NCBI RefSeq assembly: GCF_029227915.1
Contig: NC_079880.1
Coordinates: forward strand, 28,205,501 to 28,269,500
Reading direction: 5' to 3'
Source: Hydractinia symbiolongicarpus
Lineage: Eukaryota; Cnidaria; Hydrozoa; Anthoathecata; Hydractiniidae
DNA: 64,000 nt
A model generated the notes under the pieces. That model did no database searches. It had not been told where the DNA came from and saw only the letters and a program-made list of their open reading frames with translations. The position numbers and the translations under genes were made by a program. The first letter of the stretch is position 1. Each line of letters starts with the position of its first letter. Shown here in pieces: positions 1 through 12,169 of the stretch.

Positions 1-815
1 TTAGCGTTTTAGTGGTGAAAAAATAATTTAAAAAATCGTTCTGGAAATGAGTTTACTCCCTGGGTACTTTCTTTGTATACTTTTGACTATACGGGCCGAG
101 TCCGCGTCTTACGGGAAGTCGCGGTTTTTCGTTTGCCGGCGATTAAACTTCTTTTACTCAGCGTCTCATCAAAAATGAAAACATTTTTAAAAACTACAAG
201 TCTCATGGGCTTTAGTGGTGAAAAGATAATTTAAAAAATCGTTCTGGAAATGAGTTTACTCACAGGGTACTTTCTTTGTATATATTCGACTATACGGGCC
301 AAGACCGGGATTTACGGGAAATCGAGGGTTTTCGTTTGCCGGCGATTAAACTTCTTTTATTCAGCGTCTCATCAAAAATGAAAACAAGTTTGAAGACTAC
401 AAGTTTCTTGCGTTTTAGTGGTTAAAAAATAATTTAAAAAATCGTTCGGGAAATGAGTTTACTCCCTGGGTACTTTCTTTGTATACTTTTGACTATACGG
501 GCCGAGTCCGGGTCTCACGGGAAGTCGCGGGTTTTCGTTTGCCGGCGATTAAACTTCTTTTACTCAGCGTTTAATCAAAAATGAAAACATTTTTAAAAAC
601 TACAAGTCTCATGGGCTTTAGTGGTGAAAAGATAATTTAAAAAATCGTTTTGGAAATGAGTTTACTCACAGGGTACTTTCTTTGTATACATTCGACTAAA
701 CGGGCTAAGCCCGGGATTTACGGGAAATCGCGGGTTGTCCTTTGCCGGCGATTAAACCACTTTCATTAAGCGTCTCATCAAAAATGAAAACATTTCTGAA
801 AACTACAAGTCTCAT
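1..815 (+). repeat. Four-monomer block, re-used near 4350-5060
   Basis: Four subtypes occur in order. The first starts CTTAGCG (a one-base deletion of the usual CTTATGCG) and has GAGTCCGCGTCTTACGGG. The second has GGGCTTTAG, TATATTCGAC and AAGACCGGG. The third starts TTTCTTGCG. The fourth has GTTTTGGAAATG and CGACTAAACGGG. The same order reappears from about 4350 (for example GGGCTTTAG at 207 and 4472), just after the 8-monomer HOR, so the HOR pair lies between two copies of this block. Confidence 0.75.
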
Positions 816-2440
816 GCGTTTTAGGGGTGAAAAAATAATTTAAAAAATCATTCGGGAAATGGGTTTACTCCTTGGGTACTTTCTTTGTATACTTTTGACT
901 ATACAGGCTTAGTCCGCGATTTACGGGAAGTCGCGGGTTTTCGTTTGCCGGCGATTAAACTTCTTTTATTCAGCGTCTCATCAAAAATGAAAACAAGTTT
1001 GAAGATTACAAGTTTCTTGCGTTTTAGTGAATAAAAAATAATTTAAAAAATCGTTCGGGAAATGAGTTTACTCCCTGGGTACCTTCTTTGTATACTTTTG
1101 ACTATACGGGCCGAGTCCAGAATTTACGGGAAATCGCAGGTTTTCGTTTGCCGGCGATTAAACTTCTTTTATTCAGCGTCTCATCAAAAATGAAAACATT
1201 TTTGAAAACTACAAGTCTCATGCGTTTTAGTGGTGAAAAAATAAATTAAAAAATCGTTGGAAAAATGAGTTTACTCCCTGGGTACTTTCTTTGTATACTT
1301 TTGACTATGCGGGCCAAGCCCGGGATTTACGGGAAATCGCGGGTTTTCGTTTGCCGGCGATTAAACTTCTTTTATTCAGCGTCTCATCAAAAATGAAAAC
1401 AATTTTGAAAACTACCAGTCTTATGCGTTTTAATGGTGAAAAGATAATTTAAAAAATCGTTCTGGAATTGAGTTTACTCACAGGGTACTTCTTTTGTATA
1501 CATGCGACTATACGGGCCAAGCCCGTGATTTACGGGAAATCGCGGGTTTTCGTTTGCCGGCGATTAAACATCTTTCATTAAGCGTCTCATCAAAAATGAA
1601 AACATTTTTGAAAACTACAAGTCTTATGCGTTTTAGTGGTAAAAAAATAATTTAAAAAATCGTTCTGGAAATGAGTTTACTCACAGGGTACTTTCTTTGT
1701 ATATATTCGACTATACGGGCCAAGACCGGGATTTACGGGAAATCGAGGGTTTTCGTTTGCCGGCGATTAAACCTCTTTTATTCAGCGTCTCATCAAAAAT
1801 GAAAACATTTTTGAAAACTACAAGTCTCATGCGTTTTAGTGGTGAAAAAATAATTTAAAAAATCGTTCGGGAAATGAGTTTACTCCCTGGGTACTTTCTT
1901 AGTATACTTTTGACTATACGGGCCGAGTCCAGGATTTACGGGAAGTCGCGGGTTTTCGTTTGCCGGCGATTAAACTTCTTTTATTCAGCGTCTCATCAAA
2001 AATGAAAACAAGTTTGAAGACTACAAGTTTCTTGCGTTTTAGTGGTTAAAAAATAATTTAAAAAATCGTTCGGGAAATGAGTTTACTCCCTGGGTACTTT
2101 CTTTGTATACTTTTGACTATACGGGCCAAGCCCGGGATTCACGGGAAATCGCGGGTTTTCGTTTGCCGGCGATTAAACTTCTTTTATTCAGCGTCTCATC
2201 AAAAATGAAAAACATTTTTGAAAACTGCAAGTCTTATGAGTTTTAGTGGTGAAAAAATAATTTAAAAAATCGTTGTGGAAATGAGTTTACTCACAGGGTA
2301 CTTTCTTTGTATACATTCGACTATACGGGCCAAGCCCGGGATTTACGGGAAATCGCAGGTTTTCGTTTGCCGGCGATTAAACCACTTTCATTAAGCGTCT
2401 CATCAAAAATGAAAGCATTTCAGAAAACTACGAGTCTCAT
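816..2440 (+). repeat. 8-monomer HOR (1,625 bp), copy 1
   Basis: The unit starts with the marker monomer GCGTTTTAGGGGTG, which also has CATTCGGGAAATGGG and CTCCTTGGG. It continues through a TTAGTGAATAAA monomer, an AAATAAATTAAAAAATCG monomer with GTTGGAAAAATG, a TTTTAATGGTG monomer, and others, ending with a TTATGAG monomer. Monomer starts are at 816, 1019, 1222, 1425, 1628, 1831, 2034 and 2238. One extra A in GAAAAACATTTTTG (near 2210) makes the unit 1,625 rather than 1,624 bp. Confidence 0.9.
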
Positions 2441-4065
2441 GCGTTTTAGGGGTGAAAAAATAATTTAAAAAATCATTCGGGAAATGGGTTTACTCCTTGG
2501 GTACTTTCTTTGTATACTTTTGACTATACAGGCTTAGTCCGCGATTTACGGGAAGTCGCGGGTTTTCGTTTGCCGGCGATTAAACTTCTTTTATTCAGCG
2601 TCTCATCAAAAATGAAAACAAGTTTGAAGATTACAAGTTTCTTGCGTTTTAGTGAATAAAAAATAATTTAAAAAATCGTTCGGGAAATGAGTTTACTCCC
2701 TGGGTACCTTCTTTGTATACTTTTGACTATACGGGCCGAGTCCAGAATTTACGGGAAATCGCAGGTTTTCGTTTGCCGGCGATTAAACTTCTTTTATTCA
2801 GCGTGTCATCAAAAATGAAAACATTTTTGAAAACTACAAGTCTCATGCGTTTTAGTGGTGAAAAAATAAATTAAAAAATCGTTGGAAAAATGAGTTTACT
2901 CCCTGGGTACTTTCTTTGTATACTTTTGACTATGCGGGCCAAGCCCGGGATTTACGGGAAATCGCGGGTTTTCGTTTGCCGGCGATTAAACTTCTTTTAT
3001 TCAGCGTCTCATCAAAAATGAAAACAATTTTGAAAACTACCAGTCTTATGCGTTTTAATGGTGAAAAGATAATTTAAAAAATCGTTCTGGAATTGAGTTT
3101 ACTCACAGGGTACTTCTTTTGTATACATGCGACTATACGGGCCAAGCCCGTGATTTACGGGAAATCGCGGGTTTTCGTTTGCCGGCGATTAAACATCTTT
3201 CATTAAGCGTCTCATCAAAAATGAAAACATTTTTGAAAACTACAAGTCTTATGCGTTTTAGTGGTAAAAAAATAATTTAAAAAATCGTTCTGGAAATGAG
3301 TTTACTCACAGGGTACTTTCTTTGTATATATTCGACTATACGGGCCAAGACCGGGATTTACGGGAAATCGAGGGTTTTCGTTTGCCGGCGATTAAACCTC
3401 TTTTATTCAGCGTCTCATCAAAAATGAAAACATTTTTGAAAACTACAAGTCTCATGCGTTTTAGTGGTGAAAAAATAATTTAAAAAATCGTTCGGGAAAT
3501 GAGTTTACTCCCTGGGTACTTTCTTAGTATACTTTTGACTATACGGGCCGAGTCCAGGATTTACGGGAAGTCGCGGGTTTTCGTTTGCCGGCGATTAAAC
3601 TTCTTTTATTCAGCGTCTCATCAAAAATGAAAACAAGTTTGAAGACTACAAGTTTCTTGCGTTTTAGTGGTTAAAAAATAATTTAAAAAATCGTTCGGGA
3701 AATGAGTTTACTCCCTGGGTACTTTCTTTGTATACTTTTGACTATACGGGCCAAGCCCGGGATTCACGGGAAATCGCGGGTTTTCGTTTGCCGGCGATTA
3801 AACTTCTTTTATTCAGCGTCTCATCAAAAATGAAAAACATTTTTGAAAACTGCAAGTCTTATGAGTTTTAGTGGTGAAAAAATAATTTAAAAAATCGTTG
3901 TGGAAATGAGTTTACTCACAGGGTACTTTCTTTGTATACATTCGACTATACGGGCCAAGCCCGGGATTTACGGGAAATCGCAGGTTTTCGTTTGCCGGCG
4001 ATTAAACCACTTTCATTAAGCGTCTCATCAAAAATGAAAGCATTTCAGAAAACTACAAGTCTCAT
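2441..4065 (+). repeat. 8-monomer HOR (1,625 bp), copy 2
   Basis: This copy repeats 816-2440 subtype for subtype at an offset of exactly 1,625 bp, including the extra A in GAAAAACATTTTTG, TTCTTAGTATAC and the rare CATTTCAGAAAAC. Only isolated base differences were seen, for example GCGTGTCATC near 2803 against GCGTCTCATC near 1178. The near-identity indicates a recent tandem duplication. Confidence 0.9.
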
Positions 4066-5283
4066 GCGTTTTAGGGGTGAAAAAATAATTTAAAAAATCA
4101 TTCGGGAAATGGGTTTACTCCTTGGGTACTTTCTTTGTATACTTTTGACTATACAGGCTTAGTCCGCGATTTACGGGAAGTCGCGGGTTTTCGTTTGCCG
4201 GCGATTAAACTTCTTTTATTCAGCGTCTCATCAAAAATGAAAACAAGTTTGAAGATTACAAGTTTCTTGCGTTTTAGTGAATAAAAAATAATTTAAAAAA
4301 TCGTTCGGGAAATGAGTTTACTCCCTGGGTACCTTCTTTGTATACTTTTGATTATACGGGCCGAGTCCGCGTCTTACGGGAAGTCGCGGTTTTTCGTTTG
4401 CCGGCGATTAAACTTCTTTTACTCAGCGTCTCATCAAAAATGAAAACATTTTTAAAAACTACAAGTCTCATGGGCTTTAGTGGTGAAAAGATAATTTAAA
4501 AAATCGTTCTGGAAATGAGTTTACTCACAGGGTACTTTCTTTGTATATATTCGACTATACGGGCCAAGACCGGGATTTACGGGAAATCGAGGGTTTTCGT
4601 TTGCCGGCGATTAAACTTCTTTTATTCAGCGTCTCATCAAAAATGAAAACAAGTTTGAAGACTACAAGTTTCTTGCGTTTTAGTGGTTAAAAAATAATTT
4701 AAAAAATCGTTCGGGAAATGAGTTTACTCCCTGGGTACTTTCTTTGTATACTTTTGACTATACGGGCCGAGTCCGGGTCTCACGGGAAGTCGCGGGTTTT
4801 CGTTTGCCGGCGATTAAACTTCTTTTACTCAGCGTTTCATCAAAAATGAAAACATTTTTAAAAACTACAAGTCTCATGGGCTTTAGTGGTGAAAAGATAA
4901 TTTAAAAAATCGTTTTGGAAATGAGTTTAATCACAGCATAGTTTCTTTGTATACATTCGACTAAACGGGCCAAGCCCGGGATTTACGGGAAATCGCGGGT
5001 TTTCGTTTGCCGGCGATTAAACTTCTTTTATTCAGCGTCTCATCAAAAATGAAAACATTTTTGAAAACTGCAAGTCTTATGCGTTTTAGTGGTGAAAAAA
5101 TAATTTAAAAAATCGTTGTGGAAATGAGTTTACTCACAGGGTACTTTCTTTGTATACATTCGACTATACGGGCCAAGCCCGGGATTTACGGGAAATCGCA
5201 GGTTTTCGTTTGCCGGCGATTAAACCACTTTCATTAAGCGTCTCATCAAAAATGAAAGCATTTCTGAAAACTACAAGTCTCAT
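4066..5283 (+). repeat. Truncated third HOR start and six-monomer bridge
   Basis: The marker monomer GCGTTTTAGGGG at 4066 and the TTAGTGAATAAA monomer at 4269 begin a third HOR copy. Near 4350 the sequence switches to GATTATACGGGCCGAGTCCGCG, as in the window's first monomer instead of the GAGTCCAGAATTT of the HOR. It then follows the 1-815 block (GGGCTTTAG at 4472, TTTCTTGCG, GGGCTTTAG at 4878). The monomer at 4878 has an unusual GTTTAATCACAGCATAG. The bridge ends where the next GCGTTTTAGGGG monomer begins at 5284. Confidence 0.75.
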
Positions 5284-7108
5284 GCGTTTTAGGGGTGAAA
5301 AAATAATTTAAAAAATCATTCGGGAAATGGGTTTACTCCTTGGGTACTTTCTTTGTATACTTTTGACTATACGGGCCGAGTCCGCGATTTACGGGAAGTC
5401 GCGGGTTTTCGTTTGCCGGCGATTAAACTTCTTTTATTCAGCGTCTCATCAAAAATGAAAACAAGTTTGAAGACTACAAGTTTCTTGCGTTTTAGTGGTT
5501 AAAAAATAATTTAAAAAATCGTTCGGGAAATGAGTTTACTCCCTGGGTACCTTCTTTGTATACTTTTGACTATACGGGCCGAGTCCGCGTCTTACGGGAA
5601 GTCGCGGTTTTTCGTTTGCCGGCGATTAAACTTCTTTCACTCAGCGTCTCATCAAAAATGAAAACATTTTTAAAAACTACAAGTCTCATGGGCTTTAGTG
5701 GTGAAAAGATAATTTAAAAAATCGTTTTGGAAATGAGTTTACTCACAGGGTACTTTCTTTGTATACATTCCACTAAACGGGCCAAGCCCGGGATTTACGG
5801 GAAATCGCGGGTTTTCCTTTGCCGGCGATTAAACCAATTTCATTAAGCGTCTCATCAAAAATGAAAACATTTCTGAAAACTACAAGTCTCATGCGTTTTA
5901 GTGGTGAAAAAATAATTTAAACAATCGTTCGGGAAATGAGTTTACACCCTGGGTACTTTTTTGTATACTTTTGACTATACGGGCCGAGTCCGGGATTTAC
6001 GGGAAGTCGCGGGTTTTCGTTTGCCGGCGATTAAACTTCTTTTACTCAGCGTTTCATCAAAAATGAAAACAAGTTTGAAGACTACAAGTTTCTTGCGTTT
6101 TAGTGGTTAAAAAATAATTTAAAAAATCGTTCGGGAAATGAGTTTACTCCCTGGGTACTTTCTTTGTATACTTTTGACTATACGGGCCGAGTCCGGGTCT
6201 CACGGGAAGTCGCGGGTTTTCGTTTGCCGGCGATTAAACTTCTTTTACTCAGCGTTTCATCAAAAATGAAAACATTTTTAAAAACTACAAGTCTCATGGG
6301 CTTTAGTGGTGAAAAGATAATTTAAAAAATCGTTTTGGAAATGAGTTTACTCACAGGGTACTTTCTTTGTATACATTCGACTAAACGGGCCAAGCCCGGG
6401 ATTTACGGGAAATCGCGGGTTTTCCTTTGCCGGCGATTAAACCACTTTCATTAAGCGTCTCATCAAAAATGAAAACTTTTCTGAAAACTACAAGTCTCAT
6501 GCGTTTTAGTGGTGAAAAAATAATTTAAAAAATCGTTCGGGAAATGAGTTTACACCCTGGGTACTTTTTTGTATACTTTTGATTATACGGGCCGAGTCCA
6601 GGATTTACGGGAAATCGCAGGTTTTCGTTTGCCGGCGATTAAACTTCTTTTATTCAGCGTCTCATCAAAAATGAAAACATTTTTGAAAACTACAAGTCTC
6701 ATGCGTTTTAATGGTGAAAAAATAATTTAAAAAATCGTTGGAAAAATGAGTTTACTCCCTGGGTACTTTCTTTGTATACTTTTGACTATGCGGGCCAAGC
6801 CCGGGATTTACGGGAAATCGCGGGTTTTCGTTTGCCGGCGATTAAACTTCTTTTATTCAGCGTCTCATCAAAAATGAAAACTATTTTGAAAACTACCAGT
6901 CTTATGCGTTTTAATGGTGAAAAGATAATTTAAAAAATCGTTCTGGAATTGAGTTTACTCACAGGGTACTTTTTTTGTGTACATTCGACTAAACGGGCCA
7001 AGCCCGGGATTTACGGGAAATTGCGGGTTTTCGTTTGCCGGCGATTAAACCACTTTCATTAAGCGTCTCATCAAAAATGAAAGCATTTCTGAAAACTACA
7101 AGTCTCAT
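5284..7108 (+). repeat. 9-monomer HOR (1,825 bp), copy 1
   Basis: Monomer starts are at 5284, 5487, 5690, 5893, 6095, 6298, 6501, 6703 and 6906. Two monomers carry the shortened GGGTACTTTTTTGTATAC (one base less), which gives 1,825 instead of 1,827 bp. Diagnostic variants include CATTCCACTAAACGGG (near 5766), CTTCTTTCACTCAGCG (near 5632) and AATAATTTAAACAATCG (near 5910). The unit shares its first marker monomer with the 8-monomer HOR but has a different monomer order afterwards. Confidence 0.88.
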
Positions 7109-8932
7109 GCGTTTTAGGGGTGAAAAAATAATTTAAAAAATCATTCGGGAAATGGGTTTACTCCTTGGGTACTTTCTTTGTATACTTTTGACTATACGGG
7201 CCGAGTCTGCGATTTACGGGAAGTCGCGGGTTTTCGTTTGCCGGCGATTAAACTTCTTTTATTCAGCGTCTCATCAAAAATGAAAACAAGTTTGAAGACT
7301 ACAAGTTTCTTGCGTTTTAGTGGTTAAAAAATAATTTAAAAAATCGTTCGGGAAATGAGTTTACTCCCTGGGTACCTTCTTTGTATACTTTTGACTATAC
7401 GGGCCGAGTCCGCGTCTTACGGGAAGTCGCGGTTTTTCGTTTGCCGGCGATTAAACTTCTTTCACTCAGCGTCTCATCAAAAATGAAAACATTTTTAAAA
7501 ACTACAAGTCTCATGGGCTTTAGTGGTGAAAAGATAATTTAAAAAATCGTTTTGGAAATGAGTTTACTCACAGGGTACTTTCTTTGTATACATTCCACTA
7601 AACGGGCCAAGCCCGGGATTTACGGGAAATCGCGGGTTTTCCTTTGCCGGCGATTAAACCAATTTCATTAAGCGTCTCATCAAAAATGAAAACATTTCTG
7701 AAAACTACAAGTCTCATGCGTTTTAGTGGTGAAAAAATAATTTAAACAATCGTTCGGGAAATGAGTTTACACCCTGGGTACTTTTTTGTATACTTTTGAC
7801 TATACGGGCCGAGTCCGGGATTTACGGGAAGTCGCGGGTTTTCGTTTGCCGGCGATTAAACTTCTTTTACTCAGCGTTTCATCAAAAATGAAAACAAGTT
7901 TGAAGACTACAAGTTTCTTGCGTTTTAGTGGTTAAAAAATAATTTAAAAAATCGTTCGGGAAATGAGTTTACTCCCTGGGTACTTTCTTTGTATACTTTT
8001 GACTATACGGGCCGAGTCCGGGTCTCACGGGAAGTCGCGGGTTTTCGTTTGCCGGCGATTAAACTTCTTTTACTCAGCGTTTCATCAAAAATGAAAACAT
8101 TTTTAAAAACTACAAGTCTCATGGGCTTTAGTGGTGAAAAGATAATTTAAAAAATCGTTTTGGAAATGAGTTTACTCACAGGGTACTTTCTTTGTATACA
8201 TTCGACTAAACGGGCCAAGCCCGGGATTTACGGGAAATCGCGGGTTTTCCTTTGCCGGCGATTAAACCACTTTCATTAAGCGTCTCATCAAAAATGAAAA
8301 CTTTTCTGAAAACTACAAGTCTCATGCGTTTTAGTGGTGAAAAAATAATTTAAAAAATCGTTCGGGAAATGAGTTTACACCCTGGGTACTTTTTTGTATA
8401 CTTTTGACTATACGGGCCGAGTCCAGGATTTACGGGAAATCGCAGGTTTTCGTTTGCCGGCGATTAAACTTCTTTTATTCAGCGTCTCATCAAAAATGAA
8501 AACATTTTTGAAAACTACAAGTCTCATGCGTTTTAATGGTGAAAAAATAAATTAAAAAATCGTTGGAAAAATGAGTTTACTCCCTGGGTACTTTCTTTGT
8601 ATACTTTTGACTATGCGGGCCAAGCCCGGGATTTACGGGAAATCGCGGGTTTTCGTTTGCCGGCGATTAAACTTCTTTTATTCAGCGTCTCATCAAAAAT
8701 GAAAACTATTTTGAAAACTACCAGTCTTATGCGTTTTAATGGTGAAAAGATAATTTAAAAAATCGTTCTGGAATTGAGTTTACTCACAGGGTACTTTTTT
8801 TGTGTACATTCGACTATACGGGCCAAGCCCGTGATTTACGGGAAATCGCGGGTTTTCGTTTGCCGGCGATTAAACCTCTTTCATTAAGCGTCTCATCAAA
8901 AATGAAAACATTTTTGAAAATTACAAGTCTTA
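7109..8932 (+). repeat. 9-monomer HOR, copy 2
   Basis: This copy repeats 5284-7108 at an offset of 1,825 bp, including CATTCCACTAAACGGG, CTTCTTTCACTCAGCG and AATAATTTAAACAATCG. Its last monomer (from 8731) departs from copy 1 near 8815: copy 2 reads CGACTATACGGGCCAAGCCCGTG where copy 1 reads CGACTAAACGGG with CCCGGG. The duplicated tract therefore ends there, and the remainder joins the next block. Confidence 0.85.
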
Positions 8933-10348
8933 GCGTTTTAGTGGTGAAAAAATAATTTAAAAAATCGTTCTGGAAATGAGTTTACTCCCTGGGTACTTTC
9001 TTTATATACTTTTGACTATACGGGCCGAGTCCGCGTCTTACGGGAAGTCGCGGTTTTTCGTTTGCCGGCGATCAAACTTCTTTTACTCAGCGTCTCATCA
9101 AAAATGAAAACATTTTTAAAAACTACAAGTCTCATGGGCTTTAGTGGTGAAAAGATAATTTAAAAAATCGTTCTGGAAATGAGTTTACTCACAGGGTACT
9201 TTCTTTGTATATATTCGACTATACGGGCCAAGACCGGGATTTACGGGAAATCGAGGGTTTTCGTTTGCCGGCGATTAAACTTCTTTTATTCAGCGTCTCA
9301 TCAAAAATGAAAACAAGTTTGAAGACTACAAGTTTCTTGCGTTTTAGTGGTTAAAAAATAATTTAAAAAATCGTTCGGGAAATGAGTTTACTCCCTGGGT
9401 ACTTTCTTTGTATACTTTTGACTATACGGGCCGAGTCCGGGTCTCACGGGAAGTCGCCGGTTTTCGTTTGCCGGCAATTAAACTTCTTTTACTCAACGTT
9501 TCATCAAAAATGAAAACATTTTTAAAAACTACAAGTCTCACGGGCTTTAGTGGTGAAAAGATAATTTAAAAAATCGTTTTGGAAATGAGTTTACTCACAG
9601 GGCACTTTCTTTGTATACATTCGACTAAACGGGCTAAGCCCGGGATTTACGGGAAATCGCGGGTTGTCCTTTGCCGGCGATTAAACCACTTTCATTAAGC
9701 GTCTCATCAAAAATGAAAACATTTCTGAAAACTACAAGTCTCATGCGTTTTAGTGGTGAAAAAATAATTTAAAAAATCGTTCGGGAAATAAGTTTACACC
9801 CTGGGTACTTTTTTGTATACTTTTGACTATACGGGCCGAGTCCAGGATTTACGGAAAATCGCAGGTTTTCGTTTGCCGGCGATTAAACTTCTTTTATTCA
9901 GCTCATCAAAAATGAAAACATTTTTGAAAACTACAAGTCTCATGGGCTTTAGTGGTGAAAAGATAATTTAAAAAATCGTTTTGGAAATGAGTTTACTCAC
10001 AGGGTACTTTCTTTGTATACATTCGACTAAACGGGCCAAGCCCGGGATTTACGGGAAATCGCGGGTTTTCGTTTGCCGGCGATTAAACTTCTTTTATTCA
10101 GCGTCTCATCAAAAATGAAAACTATTTTGAAAACTACCAGTCTTATGCGTTTTAATGGTGAAAAGATAATTTAAAAAATCGTTCTGGAATTGAGTTTACT
10201 CACAGGGTACTTTTTTTGTGTACATTCGACTATACGGGCCAAGCCCGTGATTTACGGGAAATCGCGGGTTTTCGTTTGCCGGCGATTAAACCTCTTTCAT
10301 TAAGCGTCTCATCAAAAATGAAAACATTTTTGAAAACTACAAGTCTTA
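8933..10348 (+). repeat. 7-monomer HOR, copy 1 (1,416 bp)
   Basis: The unit begins with the CTTAGCG marker monomer, here with CTTTATATAC. It contains GTCGCCGGTTTTCG with TTGCCGGCAATT, a CTCACGGGCTTTAG monomer, and TTCAGCTCATCAAA, which lacks four bases of TTCAGCGTCTCATC. These deletions make it 1,416 rather than 1,421 bp. Monomer starts are at about 8933, 9136, 9339, 9542, 9745, 9947 and 10,146. Confidence 0.8.
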
Positions 10349-12169
10349 GCGTTTTAGTGGTGAAAAAATAATTTAAAAAATCGTTCTGGAAATGAGTTTA
10401 CTCCCTGGGTACTTTCTTTATATACTTTTGACTATACGGGCCGAGTCCGCGTCTTACGGGAAGTCGCGGTTTTTCGTTTGCCGGCGATCAAACTTCTTTT
10501 ACTCAGCGTCTCATCAAAAATGAAAACATTTTTAAAAACTACAAGTCTCATGGGCTTTAGTGGTGAAAAGATAATTTAAAAAATCGTTCTGGAAATGAGT
10601 TTACTCACAGGGTACTTTCTTTGTATATATTCGACTATACGGGCCAAGACCGGGATTTACGGGAAATCGAGGGTTTTCGTTTGCCGGCGATTAAACTTCT
10701 TTTATTCAGCGTCTCATCAAAAATGAAAACAAGTTTGAAGACTACAAGTTTCTTGCGTTTTAGTGGTTAAAAAATAATTTAAAAAATCGTTCGGGAAATG
10801 AGTTTACTCCCTGGGTACTTTCTTTGTATACTTTTGACTATACGGGCCGAGTCCGGGTCTCACGGGAAGTCGCCGGTTTTCGTTTGCCGGCAATTAAACT
10901 TCTTTTACTCAACGTTTCATCAAAAATGAAAACATTTTTAAAAACTACAAGTCTCACGGGCTTTAGTGGTGAAAAGATAATTTAAAAAATCGTTTTGGAA
11001 ATGAGTTTACTCACACGGCACTTTCTTTGTATACATTCGACTAAACGGGCTAAGCCCGGGATTTACGGGAAATCGCGGGTTGTCCTTTGCCGGCGATTAA
11101 ACCACTTTCATTAAGCGTCTCATCAAAAATGAAAACATTTCTGAAAACTACAAGTCTCATGCGTTTTAGTGGTGAAAAAATAATTTAAAAAATCGTTCGG
11201 GAAATGAGTTTACACCCTGGGTACTTTTTTGTATACTTTTGACTATACGGGCCGAGTCCAGGATTTACGGAAAATCGCAGGTTTTCGTTTGCCGGCGATT
11301 AAACTTCTTTTATTCAGCTCATCAAAAATGAAAACATTTTTGAAAACTACAAGTCTCATGGGCTTTAGTGGTGAAAAGATAATTTAAAAAATCGTTTTGG
11401 AAATGAGTTTACTCACAGGGTACTTTCTTTGTATACATTCGACTAAACGGGCCAAGCCCGGGATTTACGGGAAATCGCGGGTTTTCCTTTGCCGGCGATT
11501 AAACCACTTTCATTAAGCGTCTCATCAAAAATGAAAACATTTCTGAAAACTACAAGTCTCATGCGTTTTAGTGGTGAAAAAATAATTTAAAAAATCGTTC
11601 GGGAAATGAGTTTACACCCTGGGTACTTTTTTGTATACTTTTGACTATACGGGCCGAGTCCAGGATTTACGGGAAATCGCAGGTTTTCGTTTGCCGGCGA
11701 TTAAACTTCTTTTATTCAGCGTCTCATCAAAAATGAAAACATTTTTGAAAACTACAAGTCTCATGCGTTTTAGTGGTGAAAAAATAAATTAAAAAATCGT
11801 TGGAAAAATGAGTTTACTCCCTGGGTACTTTCTTTGTATACTTTTGACTATGCGGGCCAAGCCCGGGATTTACGGGAAATCGCGGGTTTTCGTTTGCCGG
11901 CGATTAAACTTCTTTTATTCAGCGTCTCATCAAAAATGAAAACTATTTTGAAAACTACCAGTCTTATGCGTTTTAATGGTGAAAAGATAATTTAAAAAAT
12001 CGTTCTGGAATTGAGTTTACTCACAGGGTACTTTTTTTGTGTACATTCGACTATACGGGCCAAGCCCGTGATTTACGGGAAATCGCGGGTTTTCGTTTGC
12101 CGGCGATTAAACCTCTTTCATTAAGCGTCTCATCAAAAATGAAAACATTTTTGAAAACTACAAGTCTTA
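10349..12169 (+). repeat. Same HOR expanded to 9 monomers, copy 2
   Basis: The first monomers match 8933 onward, including CTTTATATAC, the CTCACGGGCTTTAG monomer and the four-base-deleted TTCAGCTCATC. Copy 1 then goes directly from a GTTTTGGAAATG monomer to GAAAACTATTTTG. Copy 2 instead has two further monomers (starts near 11,563 and 11,765) before GAAAACTATTTTG. It therefore differs from copy 1 by a gain or loss of two whole monomers, as unequal exchange would give. Confidence 0.8.
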
